Source: Trichopria drosophilae
Taxonomy: Eukaryota; Arthropoda; Insecta; Hymenoptera; Diapriidae
NCBI GenBank assembly: GCA_030407085.1
Contig: CM059586.1
Span: 16,696,001 to 16,760,000, forward strand
Direction of reading: 5' to 3'
Length of the DNA: 64,000 bases
Shown here: positions 35,585-48,460 of the stretch, piece by piece
Layout of the letters: the number at the start of each line of letters is the position of its first letter
Position numbering within the stretch: the stretch's first letter is position 1
The notes under the pieces: model-generated
The model's input: only the letters and a program-made list of their open reading frames with translations
Databases searched by the model: none
Told to the model about the DNA's origin: nothing
Program-made: the position numbers and the translations under genes

Positions 35585-36779
35585 AATCCGGCTCTAGAGA
35601 AGATCTATGTCTACAATATGTTTTTGGGTCGCTGAATCCGAATACGAAGTCCATTTAATCCCATCATATCAGGTTTTTGACATAATTTCAAAAAACCTCA
35701 AAAAATCCTATAATTCGACCTTAAAATGTTAAAGTGAAGAATGAGTTGCATTTAGTAGTCTATGCCGCGTTAACGTTATATTTGAACCTCATTCAACCCC
35801 GTCGCCTTGAGTTCTTGACATAACCTCAAAAAGAAATCTAAAAATCGACCATAAAATATGAAAATAAAGAAAGATACTGTCCTGGAAGGCATACCATGTT
35901 TCCATTATGTTTTTATGGCCGCTGAAGTTCACTTTGAAGTCCATTCGATCTCAAATGTTAAAATAAAAGAATATTATAACCTGAAAGATATATCATGTAT
36001 CCTTTTTGTTCTTCGAGCTTCTGAACTCGAATCCATCGTTTATCATGTATATAATAGGACTCGATAGCTTGTGGTTACTCCCTGAATTGTCTGAAGATAA
36101 CGGAACTGTGAACTAAACAGTACTTGGACTTGACTGTACTGGATAGTGCTGGACGATATTGGACTCTACTGCAATGTGTGTACTGAAAGATAGCGTAAAG
36201 TGTACAAGACAGTACTGGAAAATACTAGGTAGTATTGTACAATACTGGAATGTATTGGGTAGTACTGGTATATCCGTACAGTTCTGGACTCTACTCTGGA
36301 AGCTCTTTTAAAATCTTCTATATAAGTTTGTTTTAAAATGTAACCAACATTCCTTTATTCCATAATAATGTCCAGTATAGTTGAGTCTATTCCAGTACTT
36401 TCACTACAGTCTAGTATTGTAGAGTACTATCCACTATATATTCCAGTAGTTTCCAGAACTGTCCAGTAAACGTGACATGCTTTGCAGGTAAGAATTTTTC
36501 TTTATTTTCATATTTTAGGCTAGATTTTTAGATTTCATTTTGAGGTTATGTCAAGAACTTAACGTGATGGCACTGAATGGACTTCTGATACGGTTTCAGC
36601 GACCCCAAATACATAACGAAAATGTAGAAGGGACTTCCATGCGCAAATTGTTCTTTATTTTAACATTTAAGGCCGAATTATGGGATTTTTTAGGTTTTTT
36701 GAGGCATGTAAAAAACCTGACGTGATGGCGTTAAATGGACTTCAGATTCGGATTCAGTGACCCGAACAGATCCGGACTT
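35585..36779. mobile_element. large foldback built of ~145-bp units around a TACTGGA core
   Basis: The outer left 'gggtcgctgaatccgaatacgaagtccattta' reads inverted at the right edge ('taaatggacttcagattcggattcagtgaccc'). The right arm contains two tandem versions of this unit (36487-36620 and 36646-36775); the left arm contains at least two inverted ones. Unit words such as 'cctgacgtgatgg' and 'gaggttatgtcaag' resemble the ends of the ACACAGG elements, so the two groups are probably related. The centre is a simple-sequence hairpin. Confidence 0.75.
36095..36470. repeat. TACTGGA-rich minisatellite that folds back
   Basis: Words of the form (A)GTACTGGA, ATACTGGA or TTCTGGAC recur about every 10-20 bases up to about 36300. 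The complement (TCCAGTA, CCAGAACTGTCCAGTA) then recurs to 36470, giving a self-complementary core. Confidence 0.75.
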
Positions 36780-39700
36780 TTTTTTTTTGTGTGGGGTTGT
36801 ATTATTGATTATAATAACTATTTTCTGTTTCTTGTGTGGAACATAAATTATCATATTATATATGAACGTAATAATTTACTACCAAGTATATGCTCATTAT
36901 GCCTCAATTACTATCATAGCAATCGAGTTTAGCGTGTTTGAAGAAACGTCAAAGACAGAGGGAAATAAACAAAAAGAGCAGTAAAGGATGAAATTCGAGT
37001 AAAGAAATTACCAATAATATTAGTAATATAAAGTTCAGTCTTGGGAAGAAACCCCGCATTGGAAAGAGCCCCTGAGCTTGTATAAGACTCCCTAAGTCAA
37101 CAGATGCGAAGACAATTCTCAAGAGGAGCCCTTCTCGAAATTCTGCGCCAAGCAATTTTCATTACGCCAAAGTCGGATGTCAATTGTATTTACAGAGTTG
37201 CCGTCACAAAGATATTAAAATCACTGAATTCAGTATCCAACGGAGTGGAGAACTTACGGGAGAGATTCGTAGTTGAAGGATATTTGATCATTGATGCGAA
37301 GTGTCTATTGTATATTTTTTTAAACAAATTCTCGTATAAACCGTTCACTAAATTAAATTACTCACGGTGTCGTTGACGTTCGCCAGACGTCCCATCAAAT
37401 TAATTTAATTGCAGGAACCTTAGATAATAAGCCAACTCGCAATTTGAATATCCGTTTTGATATACTTCGTGCCAGATTTGTAGACTAAATGAATACAAAC
37501 CAAGAATTCGTTGAACAATTGTATTAATAATTATTGATGAGATTAATTGAATTCAGTGTGGCAAAGAACTGGCAGTTTTCATGCTGAACACTCGAGAAAT
37601 AATACCATTTACCAATTCACGGTCTCTGAATGCTAGAGTCCTTGATCAGCAGTTTAAAGTTCAGTATTGTTAACCGCAATCTTATTATCAAAGGTTAAAC
37701 TGGAGAAGTGTTCCCAAACTTCAGTATTATCAACTTTGCATCATCGAGTTGAACGATTTACAGCTTAAACTTTGAGTAGTTCTGTCCAACTGCTTATTTA
37801 ACTTAAATTGAGGATATCACGTATTTGTAATTTGTGGGCTTAAAAGTTAGCACTTTTATAAAATAATTACCGCGTATTCGTGAATTTGTTATGATCAATC
37901 CATTATGCTCATGCTAATACAATTATACGAAGTGCTTAAATACGTTGTAAATTTATGTTCTTCATTTAAATGGTCACTCAAAAACATTAAATATGTTGAA
38001 ATTGTAATTTTATAACAACAGAGATAAAATTAGCAATCTAGTTAATACACTAATAAGCACGTTATTAATAAAATTAAATGAAACAAGTTTACTAATTGGT
38101 TTTGAATATGGTAGAATCTTGCATTTTATTGTAAATGACATGAATTTTCAAAATTTGTTTCAGAACATTATAGTCTTTTTTCAAGAAATATTTTTTTGAA
38201 ACATTGAATATGATTAGTGATATGTCTTGTTGATCTTTTGTTCATAATATGGCGATTGTGAGAAGATAATGTAGATGTTTTAAAACATTGTGCGCAGATA
38301 TTCGAATTAAGATGTACCTTAATTTTTTTGGGGGGGGGGGGGGGGAAAGTCTTTTTTTTTAATATTAAAGTAGACTAGTATTACGATTTATTTGTGCGAC
38401 AGAAACGTATTACGTATTATCTGATTTCAGAGAATATTCTTTAAAGCAAAAGATACTTTCTTTCTTATTCACTTCTTCCAACTGATGTAATCAATTTTTG
38501 TATTGAGACTAATTTCGTCGTCTAATTATTTATTCGGTAGTGCGGCAATAAACAATAGTGAAAATATTCTTCTATTTTTGTCAAAAAAGGAACTTAATGA
38601 ATAATCCCTTAATCAAAATAAATATTTATTTAAATCTAATATTTTTATCGTGTACAATATAAACGAGAAGATGAATGAGTGAGCAGTGCATATAAAGTCG
38701 CAATTTTGGACATTTAACAATTCTGTGCTCCCGTGGGGTGTAATATTTCATTTCCAAATGCATTTAAATGTATTTTATAAAGGTACTTTGATCATGCCAT
38801 TATCCTTTAATCAGATTTGATGTCCTGCAGCGAAATTGTAAATGAAAATAATTTAGAAATATTTTATTTTTAGTTGAGCGCTTTGTTTGGATAAATAAAG
38901 TTTATAAACGCCACAATATCGTTTTGCTACTACATAAATCCTGTATATTGTGTATGATTTAAACTGCTGAAATTCTCATAAAATACCCTATTAAATCACA
39001 CAAGCTTATAAGTACATGGGTTGTTTAATATTTAGTTGGTCCATATCGACAGTTCTTAAAACGCATGTAATTATTTTATTCTGGTGTTTAGCAACGTTTT
39101 ATATTTTAATTTTTACTTTTTGTTGATTGTTTGATATAATTCGAGATTCCAAATGCAGTTTATTTGTTGTTTGTTTTACCTAACCAATACGTTTAAACGT
39201 GTATTTAAAAGTGTCACTGTAATTATAAAGCATAGTCATTAAGTTTCTTTTTTATGAAAACGTTTCTGATTCTGTGAATTTTAATCTAAAAGAATGATAA
39301 CTACAGCATATGTAAAACGTAGACGTTAAATGTTTGATCCTTAAAAAAAGTAACAATGCGCACAGCGTCAAATAGAAAACAGCAAACTAATCGGATTTCA
39401 TGTTGTATATATGTAATGGAGCTTTACCTATTTATCATATTTCTTCCTTCACGACACTCAGCAGACTGATTCTATCGTATGTCTAAAATAAAAATGATTT
39501 AATAAATAATTGTCTGCATGTCAAAAGTGGTAATTATTGTACAGTTTATTGTTTAATTGTTGTGAAATATTATCTAGATATACTTTGAAAATAAATTAAT
39601 AAATAGATAAGTAATTCGAATTTTCAATGCTAATTGCGGAAAAATATAAATTATATAGGGTTTTTAATGAAAAGTTTGATGATTAATCAATCACTTTCTT

Positions 39701-41176
39701 ACAAATATTAAGAAATGCATAACTAGAAATCTCAGTACTAAACTCTAGAACAAAGACGTATTTGATTTTTTATTTTGAAACGAGACATTGAACTTAAACT
39801 TCAGATTCGAATCAAGAAGACCACAAAATGTGAATTAACTTGCATAAAAAGTTGGACCACGAAGAATGGTTGTCAACATTTTGAAATAAACTTTTATTTC
39901 TCACAGTGATCAAGGATCAGTGATAATAAAATGTTCGAATTTTAACTTGATGTGTGATTCTAAAAATATTTATCATGAGGTATTTTGTTATAGCCTAAAG
40001 ATTAGACAGAGGAGCTTTGAAATAAAAAAAATAGACTTTATTATAATTAAATAAAATATAATTATAAGGGATCGACATCATATATTTTTATAGAGAGTAA
40101 AAATTGGAACATACGGGAGTTTTCAGAAAAAATCGATTTTGAATTCGCTCATTTAATCGTATTCTGCACACATGACATCGGAAATTTATATTATGGTGCA
40201 GAGCACGTTAACCTACAATCTTCATTTTATATTGAAGCTCAAATTATTTGCTTCCTGCAATTATAACGCAAATATTTTGAAAAATGTAATTCCTGTAGAT
40301 TCATGCTCATAAATGCTTACGCCCTATCCCGTTTCTAACTCAGCATGGACTAAATCTTATTTGCAAACCTGATTTGCAAGTTATTTACATACCGATTACT
40401 ACCTGCGATGATTACAAGGAAAGTAAAGTTGACCATTTATTACTTTAGAAATTACATACACTTTCTTCAATTTTTATTTCGTTTAAGGTCAGAAACATTT
40501 TGTTTATAATGTAGATTTATTTTTCTAGTACACTGAAATACCTCTTTTACATAAAAAATTATAAGAAATTATATTTTATAAGACAGAAATAATAGAATTT
40601 GTGATTTAAATAAGAGAAAAGTGGGCTGCTAATAATTAGTAGTATAATTCTAATCATAATGATTAATTTACATCACATTAGTAAAAAAAAAAACATTATT
40701 TCGTCTTTGAATGGTTAAATATTATCAATGGATAAGAATTCTTTTATATAAGAAAAAAAATTCTTTCATATAAGAAAAAAAAATTCTTTCAAAAGAAATT
40801 AATTTTTTTAGCTTTCTTATTTCACACTATCTAAAGATAATAGCTATTTAAAAGTAAAAATTAAATACTGAAAGATATAATATATGGTACCAATTTACTC
40901 AAATTTTATGTATATTTATAGGTACATAAACACAATTAATAGGACAAAGACAACTTCATTAGTAGTACTAATTTTTAATAGTAAAGGCCCCTATGGTCCA
41001 AATGAAAATGCACTTATAGTTGCGAAAACTTGAATTAAGAATCGGTAACCAGCATTACGAGTAAATTCAAGGGGTGCAGTATTTGGACGAATATATTTTT
41101 GCGCTGACCATTTCAAATAATGTAATTTTCTACTAATTTGAAAGATAAATTAAAATACTTGCAATATATTAACTGA
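36780..41176. other. 4.4 kb AT-rich DNA without recognised gene
   Basis: About 36.95-37.45 kb is slightly GC-richer with motif-free frames on both strands. A run of 16 G lies at 38330-38345, preceded by a T-run. Near 40740-40795 'tataagaaaaaaaattcttt' is repeated in tandem. I saw no transposon ends, RNA genes or domains. Some of this interval could be intron of a gene outside the window. Confidence 0.45.
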
Positions 41177-41830
41177 TTAACCCATTAACGTCCAAACAGC
41201 ACGTTTCCCATGTACAACTTCAACCGCATATGTCGAAATGAAAACAATGCACAGGCAGTTCTGAACGTTGTATTACTATTTTCGAGGGTACTCTTTCGAA
41301 TGGTGACTTCAAAATTAAAAAAAAAATTGAGTATTTTCCTTTGATTTTGGCAAAAGTATGTGAAAAAAACATATTTTGCAGGGTAACTTTTTGTTTAAAT
41401 TTAATTTTTGATGTCGATACCGCGATTTCTATGATCGGAAAAGTGCATAAAAAGTGCATAAAAAGTGCATAAAATGTTTGATCTTACAGGATATACAGGT
41501 AGCATTTTTTATTTCACCTTGAAATATCCAAAATGGCGGCTTAAGCCAAGAAATTTTTGTTAAATCTTGGACATCATCTTTTGTCAGTCATTTTGAGTTT
41601 AGAAAAGTTTCTCATTTATGGCCGCCATATTTGGTCAGCCATTTTGAATTTCGAAATTTTGACTTCAGATTCATGATCAGCATACCAAAAAACATCTTGT
41701 AAGATACATAATTTTTTTGAACATTTGTTTAAAATGCTATATTTCCATTCTGCAAAAATTAAAAAATAATCATAGAATAGGCCGCCATTTTGGATATTTC
41801 AAGGTGAAATAAAAAATATCTACCAGCATA
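41177..41830. mobile_element. TTAACCCATTAACG-ended element, right end not found
   Basis: TTAACCCATTAACGTCCAAAC matches the left ends at 49973, 55902 and 63148 (one base beyond the core differs). The interior shares 'ttcgag.gtactctttcgaa.ggt' with the 55902 member. Three tandem 13-base words (AAAAGTGCATAAA-like) occur at 41440-41475. No TTAATGGGTTAA end follows, so the right limit given is only the end of the related sequence I can see. Confidence 0.5.
41506..41815. repeat. perfect 34-bp inverted repeat flanking 242 bases
   Basis: 41506-41539 (T-run, ATTTCACCTTGAAATATCC, AAAATGGCGG) and 41782-41815 are exact complements. The interior has GGATCC-family words ('ggccgccatatttggtcagccattttgaa'). 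Perfect arms in an otherwise decayed neighbourhood suggest a recent event or gene conversion. Confidence 0.8.
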
Positions 41831-44178
41831 TCTTTTAAGTTCAAGTATTGTTTTATAAGTGCATGTAAAATCGTTTCTCAATATTCGTGTAAAATTAGCA
41901 GAATTTCTTATTTCTATCACATATAAAATAGAAAAATGCAATTAAAATAAAGTAATAATATAACAATGGTTTTAATTTGTGTACAAATTTTGATACAAAC
42001 GAAACGATGCATTATTTAACGTAAAAATAAATAAAAAACATAAACTAGAAAAGACTAATGCCAACTATGGTCAACACGAAATGACGTTTGAATAATCAAT
42101 GATGCAGCTGTCGAGGAAACCTGATAGGAAAATCGGTGATAATGTTACTGGAAAAGTGTTGAGATGTGAGTACTAATTATTTACCATTAACGTTCCGTCC
42201 CTTATATATTATTTATTTCAAGTAATTGCAGGAAATAACTATGCTCATTTATACATGAATTTCCTTTGTGAGAACTCGCTAATTTGTAAAAGACTGAATC
42301 GAATATTTATAACAATACACTATTAATGACCCTCAGCTCACTTGTTCATTTAAAAATAATTTTTGTTGGTCATTTCGTTACAGATTAATAATAATTAATA
42401 CAAAAAATTGTAATTTTTTAATAATGTTCGTCAGAAGTAAGGTAAAATTATTTAGCCAAAGCTTTTTCTTTACGTTCGTTTCGTTATTGAATAATTTGAT
42501 TTGGTTTCTTTTGTCGATCAAATTTAAATTAAAGTTTACCAATTCAGTCTAAGTCTGTCGGAATGAATATCTACAAGAGGTCGAAACGTCGACATTATTA
42601 ATACGGATTTTTCATTTCCCTATTAATTGCAATGCTTTGATGTATTTTAAGCCGTTGTGCCTTTTGATTTTTACCTCTAGTTCGTTATTTGGAACTGCGA
42701 TTAATAATAAACCACGCAAATTAGTAAGCCACTTTTTAATATAAGGCAATTTTCATTTGAATTTATTTAATAAAAAAGAAATGATTAAAATTTAATAAGT
42801 AAATTTGACAACGAAAAATGTCTGGTGATTAAATGTAATACAAAAGGATAGAAAAGGAAACATTTTTTTCTTTCTAATAATTACGATTGAGATTTCGATG
42901 CTAACTACTACATTGGCCATAGTTAGTACTCAACATTATCGTGACCTGGAGAAAATCCGAGCTCACATGCACGTCAAAGTGTCTGAATTCACGCTTCTTT
43001 TCGCAATTAAGCAGTTTGCAAGCGTTTTAGATACGTGACTATTCTGTCTGACGTGCTTACACGCCTATCATTTTTATCATGTCTCCATGAGAATGATTAG
43101 GTAGATTTGAAAAAATTACTTAAATGCAGTGCAGTATTTACAATCAAAAATGATTTATTTGTAACTTTTCTGAAACACCTTTTTAAAATGAACTATTTTT
43201 TTTATAAATTATGGTTGCGAATGTTTTGCAATGGAGATAGTGTCGATTAATCGTGTAAAATATAATTTTTCTTAACTTTGACTAAATTATATTAAGGGAA
43301 AGTTGTCCTTTAGTAGAAAAAAAAACACGATAATTTAACAATTTTTTTTTTTCATAGTTACTGACTTTTATAACGTACAAAAAATTTTGTTTAACGCGTA
43401 AAAAGCTATTGGGAAGTGATTCGTCAATGTAACCTAACATGAAAAAGCATGTATTAGTTATTTTCTTATCAAGGGCGTAAAAGTCACATCATTTTAACAG
43501 TTTATTGAATGTTTTATTTCCTTATCTCATGAAGTCCCAAATGGAGTAATTTTTTTCGCCTGTCTGTAATTGTGATAGATTAGTAATTTTAATTAAAAAA
43601 TGGAATCTTTTGATACATTTTTTTCCAATTCAACCTCAAAGTCCGAAAATATAACATATAAAAATGGAGACACGCAATATGGTGGCATAGATCCGAAAAT
43701 TTTATTTTATTTTTTACTTTTTCATGTGTTCTGTTACCATTTCTATTCTAGTATGATAAGTTGTAAATCTGACAAAGAGAAACGTGTTAATATTATATTA
43801 TATACATCGAGTCGTAACCTCAGTATATTTGCAGATTAGAGGTTATATTATACGTTGACTCGCAAAGTACAATACAGGAGCAGCTTTGCCACATTTACAA
43901 ATGAATTGCATAAGTCTACCGCAAGTACCACCACGTATCTACGCTTTAACTAGCTAATGACCAGAGAATTTCATCTAGTACTTACAACTGTTCCGTGGTA
44001 TTATTGGTATATCATCAATTATCGTTCAAGTAATTACACTATGGTCGTGATAAGTAGCTACTAAGCTATTTCAACTTATTAGGAAAATAGTAGACTACCT
44101 TACAGATTTATTGCTTAACTAAATACGACAAATATTGGATCTAATACAGATTCACAAAGTAATTTCGGAATGTAACAA
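41831..44178. other. AT-rich DNA with one Penelope-like and one CAAGGGCGTAAAA motif
   Basis: Near 42553-42590 'cggaatgaatatctacaagaggtcgaaacgtcgac' resembles the 3' GTCGAAACG region of Penelope-like elements but lacks a proper CUGANGA core. At 43453-43482 ATTAGTTATTTTCTTAT is followed by CAAGGGCGTAAAA. The frame 43600-43839 has no domain. Nothing else recognised. Confidence 0.4.
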
Positions 44179-45353
44179 CACTGAAAAAAATTCTTAGTTG
44201 ATTTGACTACTTTTTAGCTACTGAAAGTATTTCAATAGGTCTTCAACGGAATTTTATAGGTTAAAGTTACAACTATAAAATCAAGAAAAAATATAGCTAT
44301 GGAAACGACATTTTCGGAGTTTATTCTACTACATTTAATAGTAGTTTTCGTATTAAGGGCGTAAAATTCCATTTTACATATTAAAATTTACACATTAAAA
44401 TTTCATCTAAAAAGTATGTACTAAACAGTAAATAATAAAATAAAAATAATATATTTTATAATATATTTTGTTTCAGTATAAATGGCATTTTATGCACTGC
44501 TGAACACCCCCCCCCCCCAAAAGAAAATAAATCATCATAACTTGGAAGGAAATAAATGATAATCAAAATTTAAAATACAAAATTCGCGGCATAGCGACGT
44601 TCGCTTTGTTTATTGCGGCGAATGTAAACAACTTTACTGGTGAGACATGAATTCTTGATATTTTCGTTTATATGCCACTCTTCTATATTGTTGACAACTT
44701 ATTTTGAATCTATTTTTAATTTAAAATATCTAGGTAATTCAAATTTATTGAAAATTGACAAAAAAAATGATTTCAATCGAATTTTATTTTAAAATATGTA
44801 GGTAATTCAAATTTATCGATAAATAACATACAAAAATGGTTTTCATTTTACGCCCACAAATGGGGGCCTAAAAAAAACATGTTTTAGAGTTTAACTACCT
44901 AGTGCACTGAAAACTATTCAACTAGCTGTAGCGATATATTTTTAATTGAATTTAGCAGAACTACATTTTAAGTTGATTTAACTACTTTACGGTAGTAACT
45001 GCAAATTAGAAAATGTATCGAACTACTCTGCGTAGTTAAAAAATAGTCAAATCAACTAATAATTTTTCTGGAAATTTTTTTTAGTGGAATTAATTTTAGT
45101 GCAGCTATTGGCGGTTTGCTTTTTTATTATATATTAGTGCATGCCTTTTTGAGTTTTATGCATAGTATCGCATTTCTTGATTTCCAATCATTCGGGGTGC
45201 TTTTTCGTTTACTGGGTAAATAATATTAACTTAAGTAAAAATATTAAAATTAACAACATCAACAAAGTCATACTAATGAAAAAAAGATTTTTAACTACTT
45301 TCGACTCAACTTCTCAAAGGTAGTTGAATTTGTCAAGTACATTTTTTTCAGTG
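44179..45353. mobile_element. CACTG-ended element with internal repeats
   Basis: CACTGAAAAAAATTCTTAG at the left and a 'ttttttcagtg' end at 45353 face each other, with CAA on both outer sides as a possible 3-bp duplication. A further inverted end lies at about 44990-45083 ('tagtcaaatcaacta', then TTTTTTAGTG). The word TTGACTACTTTTTA and variants recur in both orientations. A CAAGGGCGTAAAA motif (44336-44366), a palindromic partner (44848-44875), a 12-C run (44507-44518) and a 68-base tandem duplication (about 44714-44849) lie inside. No transposase. Confidence 0.6.
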
Positions 45354-46439
45354 CAATGTGTGATATTACTAGTAATGTTTTATAACTGTAATTGTAACGT
45401 GATATTTATCAATATTTTTAAAGTGCAATAAATCCAGATTTTTTTTATTCTACATACAATTACTTTCGGGTGAAAAATTGATGAGTAAAGGATGGTTTTT
45501 TACTCGATTTACTTCAGAGATATGTCGATTATTATAATTTTAATGATTTTGTAATCTGAGTACCATAAAAATCGTTAATATCGAACAAATTCTATTAGAA
45601 AAAATTACAAATCTTACTCAGAGCATACTTTGTAACTTATGTTTTTGAAGGTGCTCTTTTTAATGATACAGATTATAAGAAAGATTAATTTCTAAAACTA
45701 CATTTTTAATTTAAAAAAGAAAGTTTCATGATTTTAACAGGCAATGGTTTGGTATCCTTATTTTGAGAAAAGTTTCTTTATCTTTTACTTTTTATATAAA
45801 CAAGATTTTTTATGTAAACAGTAAACAACAATTTCTTTATATTTTAACTTTCAACTATATTTACATTTACTATGTAATAGAATAATTATTTGAACTGTAC
45901 ACCTATTTTGCAAACTATTTCAGGTTTGTTTGAATTTTGGATATAATTAATTTTCTTAATTCATTAAGACCCAAATGAACTAATGTTTATCGTCTCTTAA
46001 TTGTGATGGATTAGCAAGGTTACGCTCATAATTTTGTTTTAACAGATAGTTTTTAATTTTTATTATTATGTTTACTTTACAAGTTCATACATCCAGGACG
46101 CGATTTAGACAGGTTTTAGACTTATGTTTAAAAAAATATTCAATCCGAAAACATTTCTTTTGTTTAATTTTGATTTTTACAGGATTTGAAATTCATCTTG
46201 AAAAATTCGAACCGTCATCATTAAAAAGAGCATCTTCAACAAGTTACAATGATTCCCAAATATTTTTTATCGCGCTCATAATCTGGTTACGATTCAATGT
46301 CGAAGGGCAAAATTGCGTACCGTGGACGTTATTTGTATTTGTATTTTGTATTTATTTAACATTAAGCCTTGATGGTGATACAACACGTTATCTTATGGCT
46401 AAAACTGATAACTAAAATATTAGAAAATTATTAACATAG
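45354..46439. other. AT-rich DNA, one 115-codon frame of unknown nature
   Basis: The frame 46068-46415 (plus) begins with a methionine and has two hydrophobic stretches (about residues 29-40 and 84-100). It has no recognisable domain, no repeat partner and ordinary AT-rich composition. It may be chance; I do not call it as a gene. Nothing else seen. Confidence 0.35.
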
Positions 46440-47189
46440 TTGACCCTTTGAAGCACGGTGGTTCTCTCAGGGACCACTTTTTCTATCAGATAATTTCATT
46501 TATAAAAATTAAATTTTGACGTATTTAAAAATATTATTTGGTCATTCTAGAAGCTAAGGTATTTGTCTACAATATGATATTACTAATATTCAAACTTCAT
46601 TTGTTGTAAAATAGTTATAAATAAACAAACACTAAAAAAAATGCACTTTTTGAAGGAAAAATGCGTTTTCCAGCTAATTTCAGTTTTGATTTTCATGGAA
46701 ATTTTTACTAAGGGGTTTTTATGGTCGCTGATGTCGAATCCAGGGTCAGAGTTTCAAAATTCACAATGGCGAATTCCAAATGACAGTACAAGTATTTTAA
46801 AAATAACATATATTTATGTCTGGAAACTTTTATTCTGAGATTTTGGGACCCCGAAATATGTATATGTAATACGTTTTGAATTTTGAAAACTGATATGGCA
46901 GATTCAAATCAAGCTACATTTCCCTAATTTTGTCCGCCATCTTGGATCCATCATTTTGAATATTGAACATTTGAGAACATATTCGTAATCAGCTATCTCG
47001 ACAACTCTTATGTCCGCAGTTTCATCTCGATCAAGCAACTTTTTCCTAATAGGGACCGCCATTTTGGATCCGTAATTTTGAATTTTGCAAAACTGCGGTC
47101 ATATTTGGAATCAGCGACCCTGGAAACCCCCGAGTAAAAAATTCCAACCGTTTTCCATGTAAAGAAAAATGTGTGCTTCAAAGGGTGAA
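46440..47189. mobile_element. TTAA-type element with CCCTTTGAAGCAC ends
   Basis: TTGA then CCCTTTGAAGCACGG at the left; GTGTGCTTCAAAGGG then TGAA at the right. The 13-base termini are exact inverted copies and match the end of the nested element at 16818. The flanking tetranucleotides look like decayed TTAA. Three GGATCC units lie inside (about 46720-47125). Confidence 0.7.
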
Positions 47190-48460
47190 AGTGGTAAAGT
47201 TCACCAAATGTACGTGTTTCAGTACTCGAACAAACTAGTTACAATATTCAAAAATATTTGATTGATTTAGTCAATTTTTTCAGTGTTTACAATTGTATGG
47301 AATCAAGTTTATACCAATTAATACAAATAATTATTAATATACACAATTGTATACAGTTGTACGCTATAACTACATTGAATTTTCAAATCAATCCAATTAT
47401 ATTTTTCTATACAACTGTACAGTTACATACAGAAAACACAAGAATACAAGATATTATTATCATATATAATTATAAATTTTTTGATATAATTGTGTACAAT
47501 TCTACACATTTAATTTTTTTCTAGGGAATGCGAAAATTTGGACCCGTTTTACCTTATAACTCACATAACTTCGACAGAACCTTGCATATCTTGAATGCTA
47601 ATGTATTGAATTGCAACAAAACCAAAACTTCAATACCAGTAATGATCCCCCAAAGGTCCAGCAACTTTAATTTAGTATTTTTCGTTTTCTCGGAAATCTG
47701 ATTTATGCCGTTTTATCGCGTATCCTCTTAATTCGCCCGAAGCAACACTGCTCTGGTCGCAAACCACGTTACCCCCTACCCCCCTTCACGAAATGTAGAA
47801 CATAATATCAGTGCCTTCCAGCGTAACAACAGTGAATACCTATTCAGCAAAAAAAAAGGTATACATCCAATTGCAGCTTCGCGTCCGAGCCTTTTGGCGT
47901 ATCGGATCACAACGGGTATTAAAAGTTTCCGTTTTTGGTAATCCCCGTAGTGGTTTTTGCCGAACAGGTCGTAGCTCGTGGTGGACCATTTCGACGGCGC
48001 GATATGATCGATATATATATATATATATATGGGCCAAAGAGTGTTTACAAGGTCCATCCGCGAGCCAGCAAGTAAACGGGTGACCTCGTCCTCGTGGAAT
48101 CCGTGGCGTATATACCCTCCACCCCTCTGTATATACGTACAGCAACTGCTAACGGCGAACCGTCTATCGGTTATCGGAACTTTGCAGCGTGTAATTGCTT
48201 TCCCAAACTCGAAAGTCCTTCCCCGACGTCCTGGATACGCCGTGTAGTTTCCAATGTTTTTCGAAGATGCGATTTTTTGCCAGTACTAAAAGCAGGAAGG
48301 TAAACGGAAAGCTGAGCCAATTAAGGAACCGTCGCGCTGGTTGCTTTCGGTTTGACGTTCTTACTTACTTCGTAATTGTATGCAATATTTCTTAAAAAAA
48401 TGTTCAGTCGAACTAGGTAACCTAAAAAAAATTATTATTATTACTTGGGGAAAAATACAC
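47190..48460. other. AT-rich DNA followed by a GC-richer unique block
   Basis: To about 47.55 kb very AT-rich with recurring 'acaattgta' words. From about 47.7 to 48.35 kb GC-rich with an (AT) run at 48010-48030 and overlapping frames on both strands (47776-48057, 47811-48083, 47840-48145, 48029-48303). These compete and none has a domain. Candidate conserved non-coding DNA or promoter region. Confidence 0.35.

Noticed and set aside
42553..42590. Possible third Penelope hammerhead (GTCGAAACGTCGAC)
   Set aside because: Only the GAAAC half is convincing; the CUGANGA half and stem II are not recognisable.
46068..46415. 115-codon frame with hydrophobic stretches, possible small membrane protein
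   Set aside because: Hydrophobic runs are expected from T-rich DNA; no signal, domain or neighbour supports a gene.
47258..47524. 88-codon frame in very AT-rich DNA
   Set aside because: Isoleucine/asparagine/tyrosine-rich translation typical of random AT-rich sequence.
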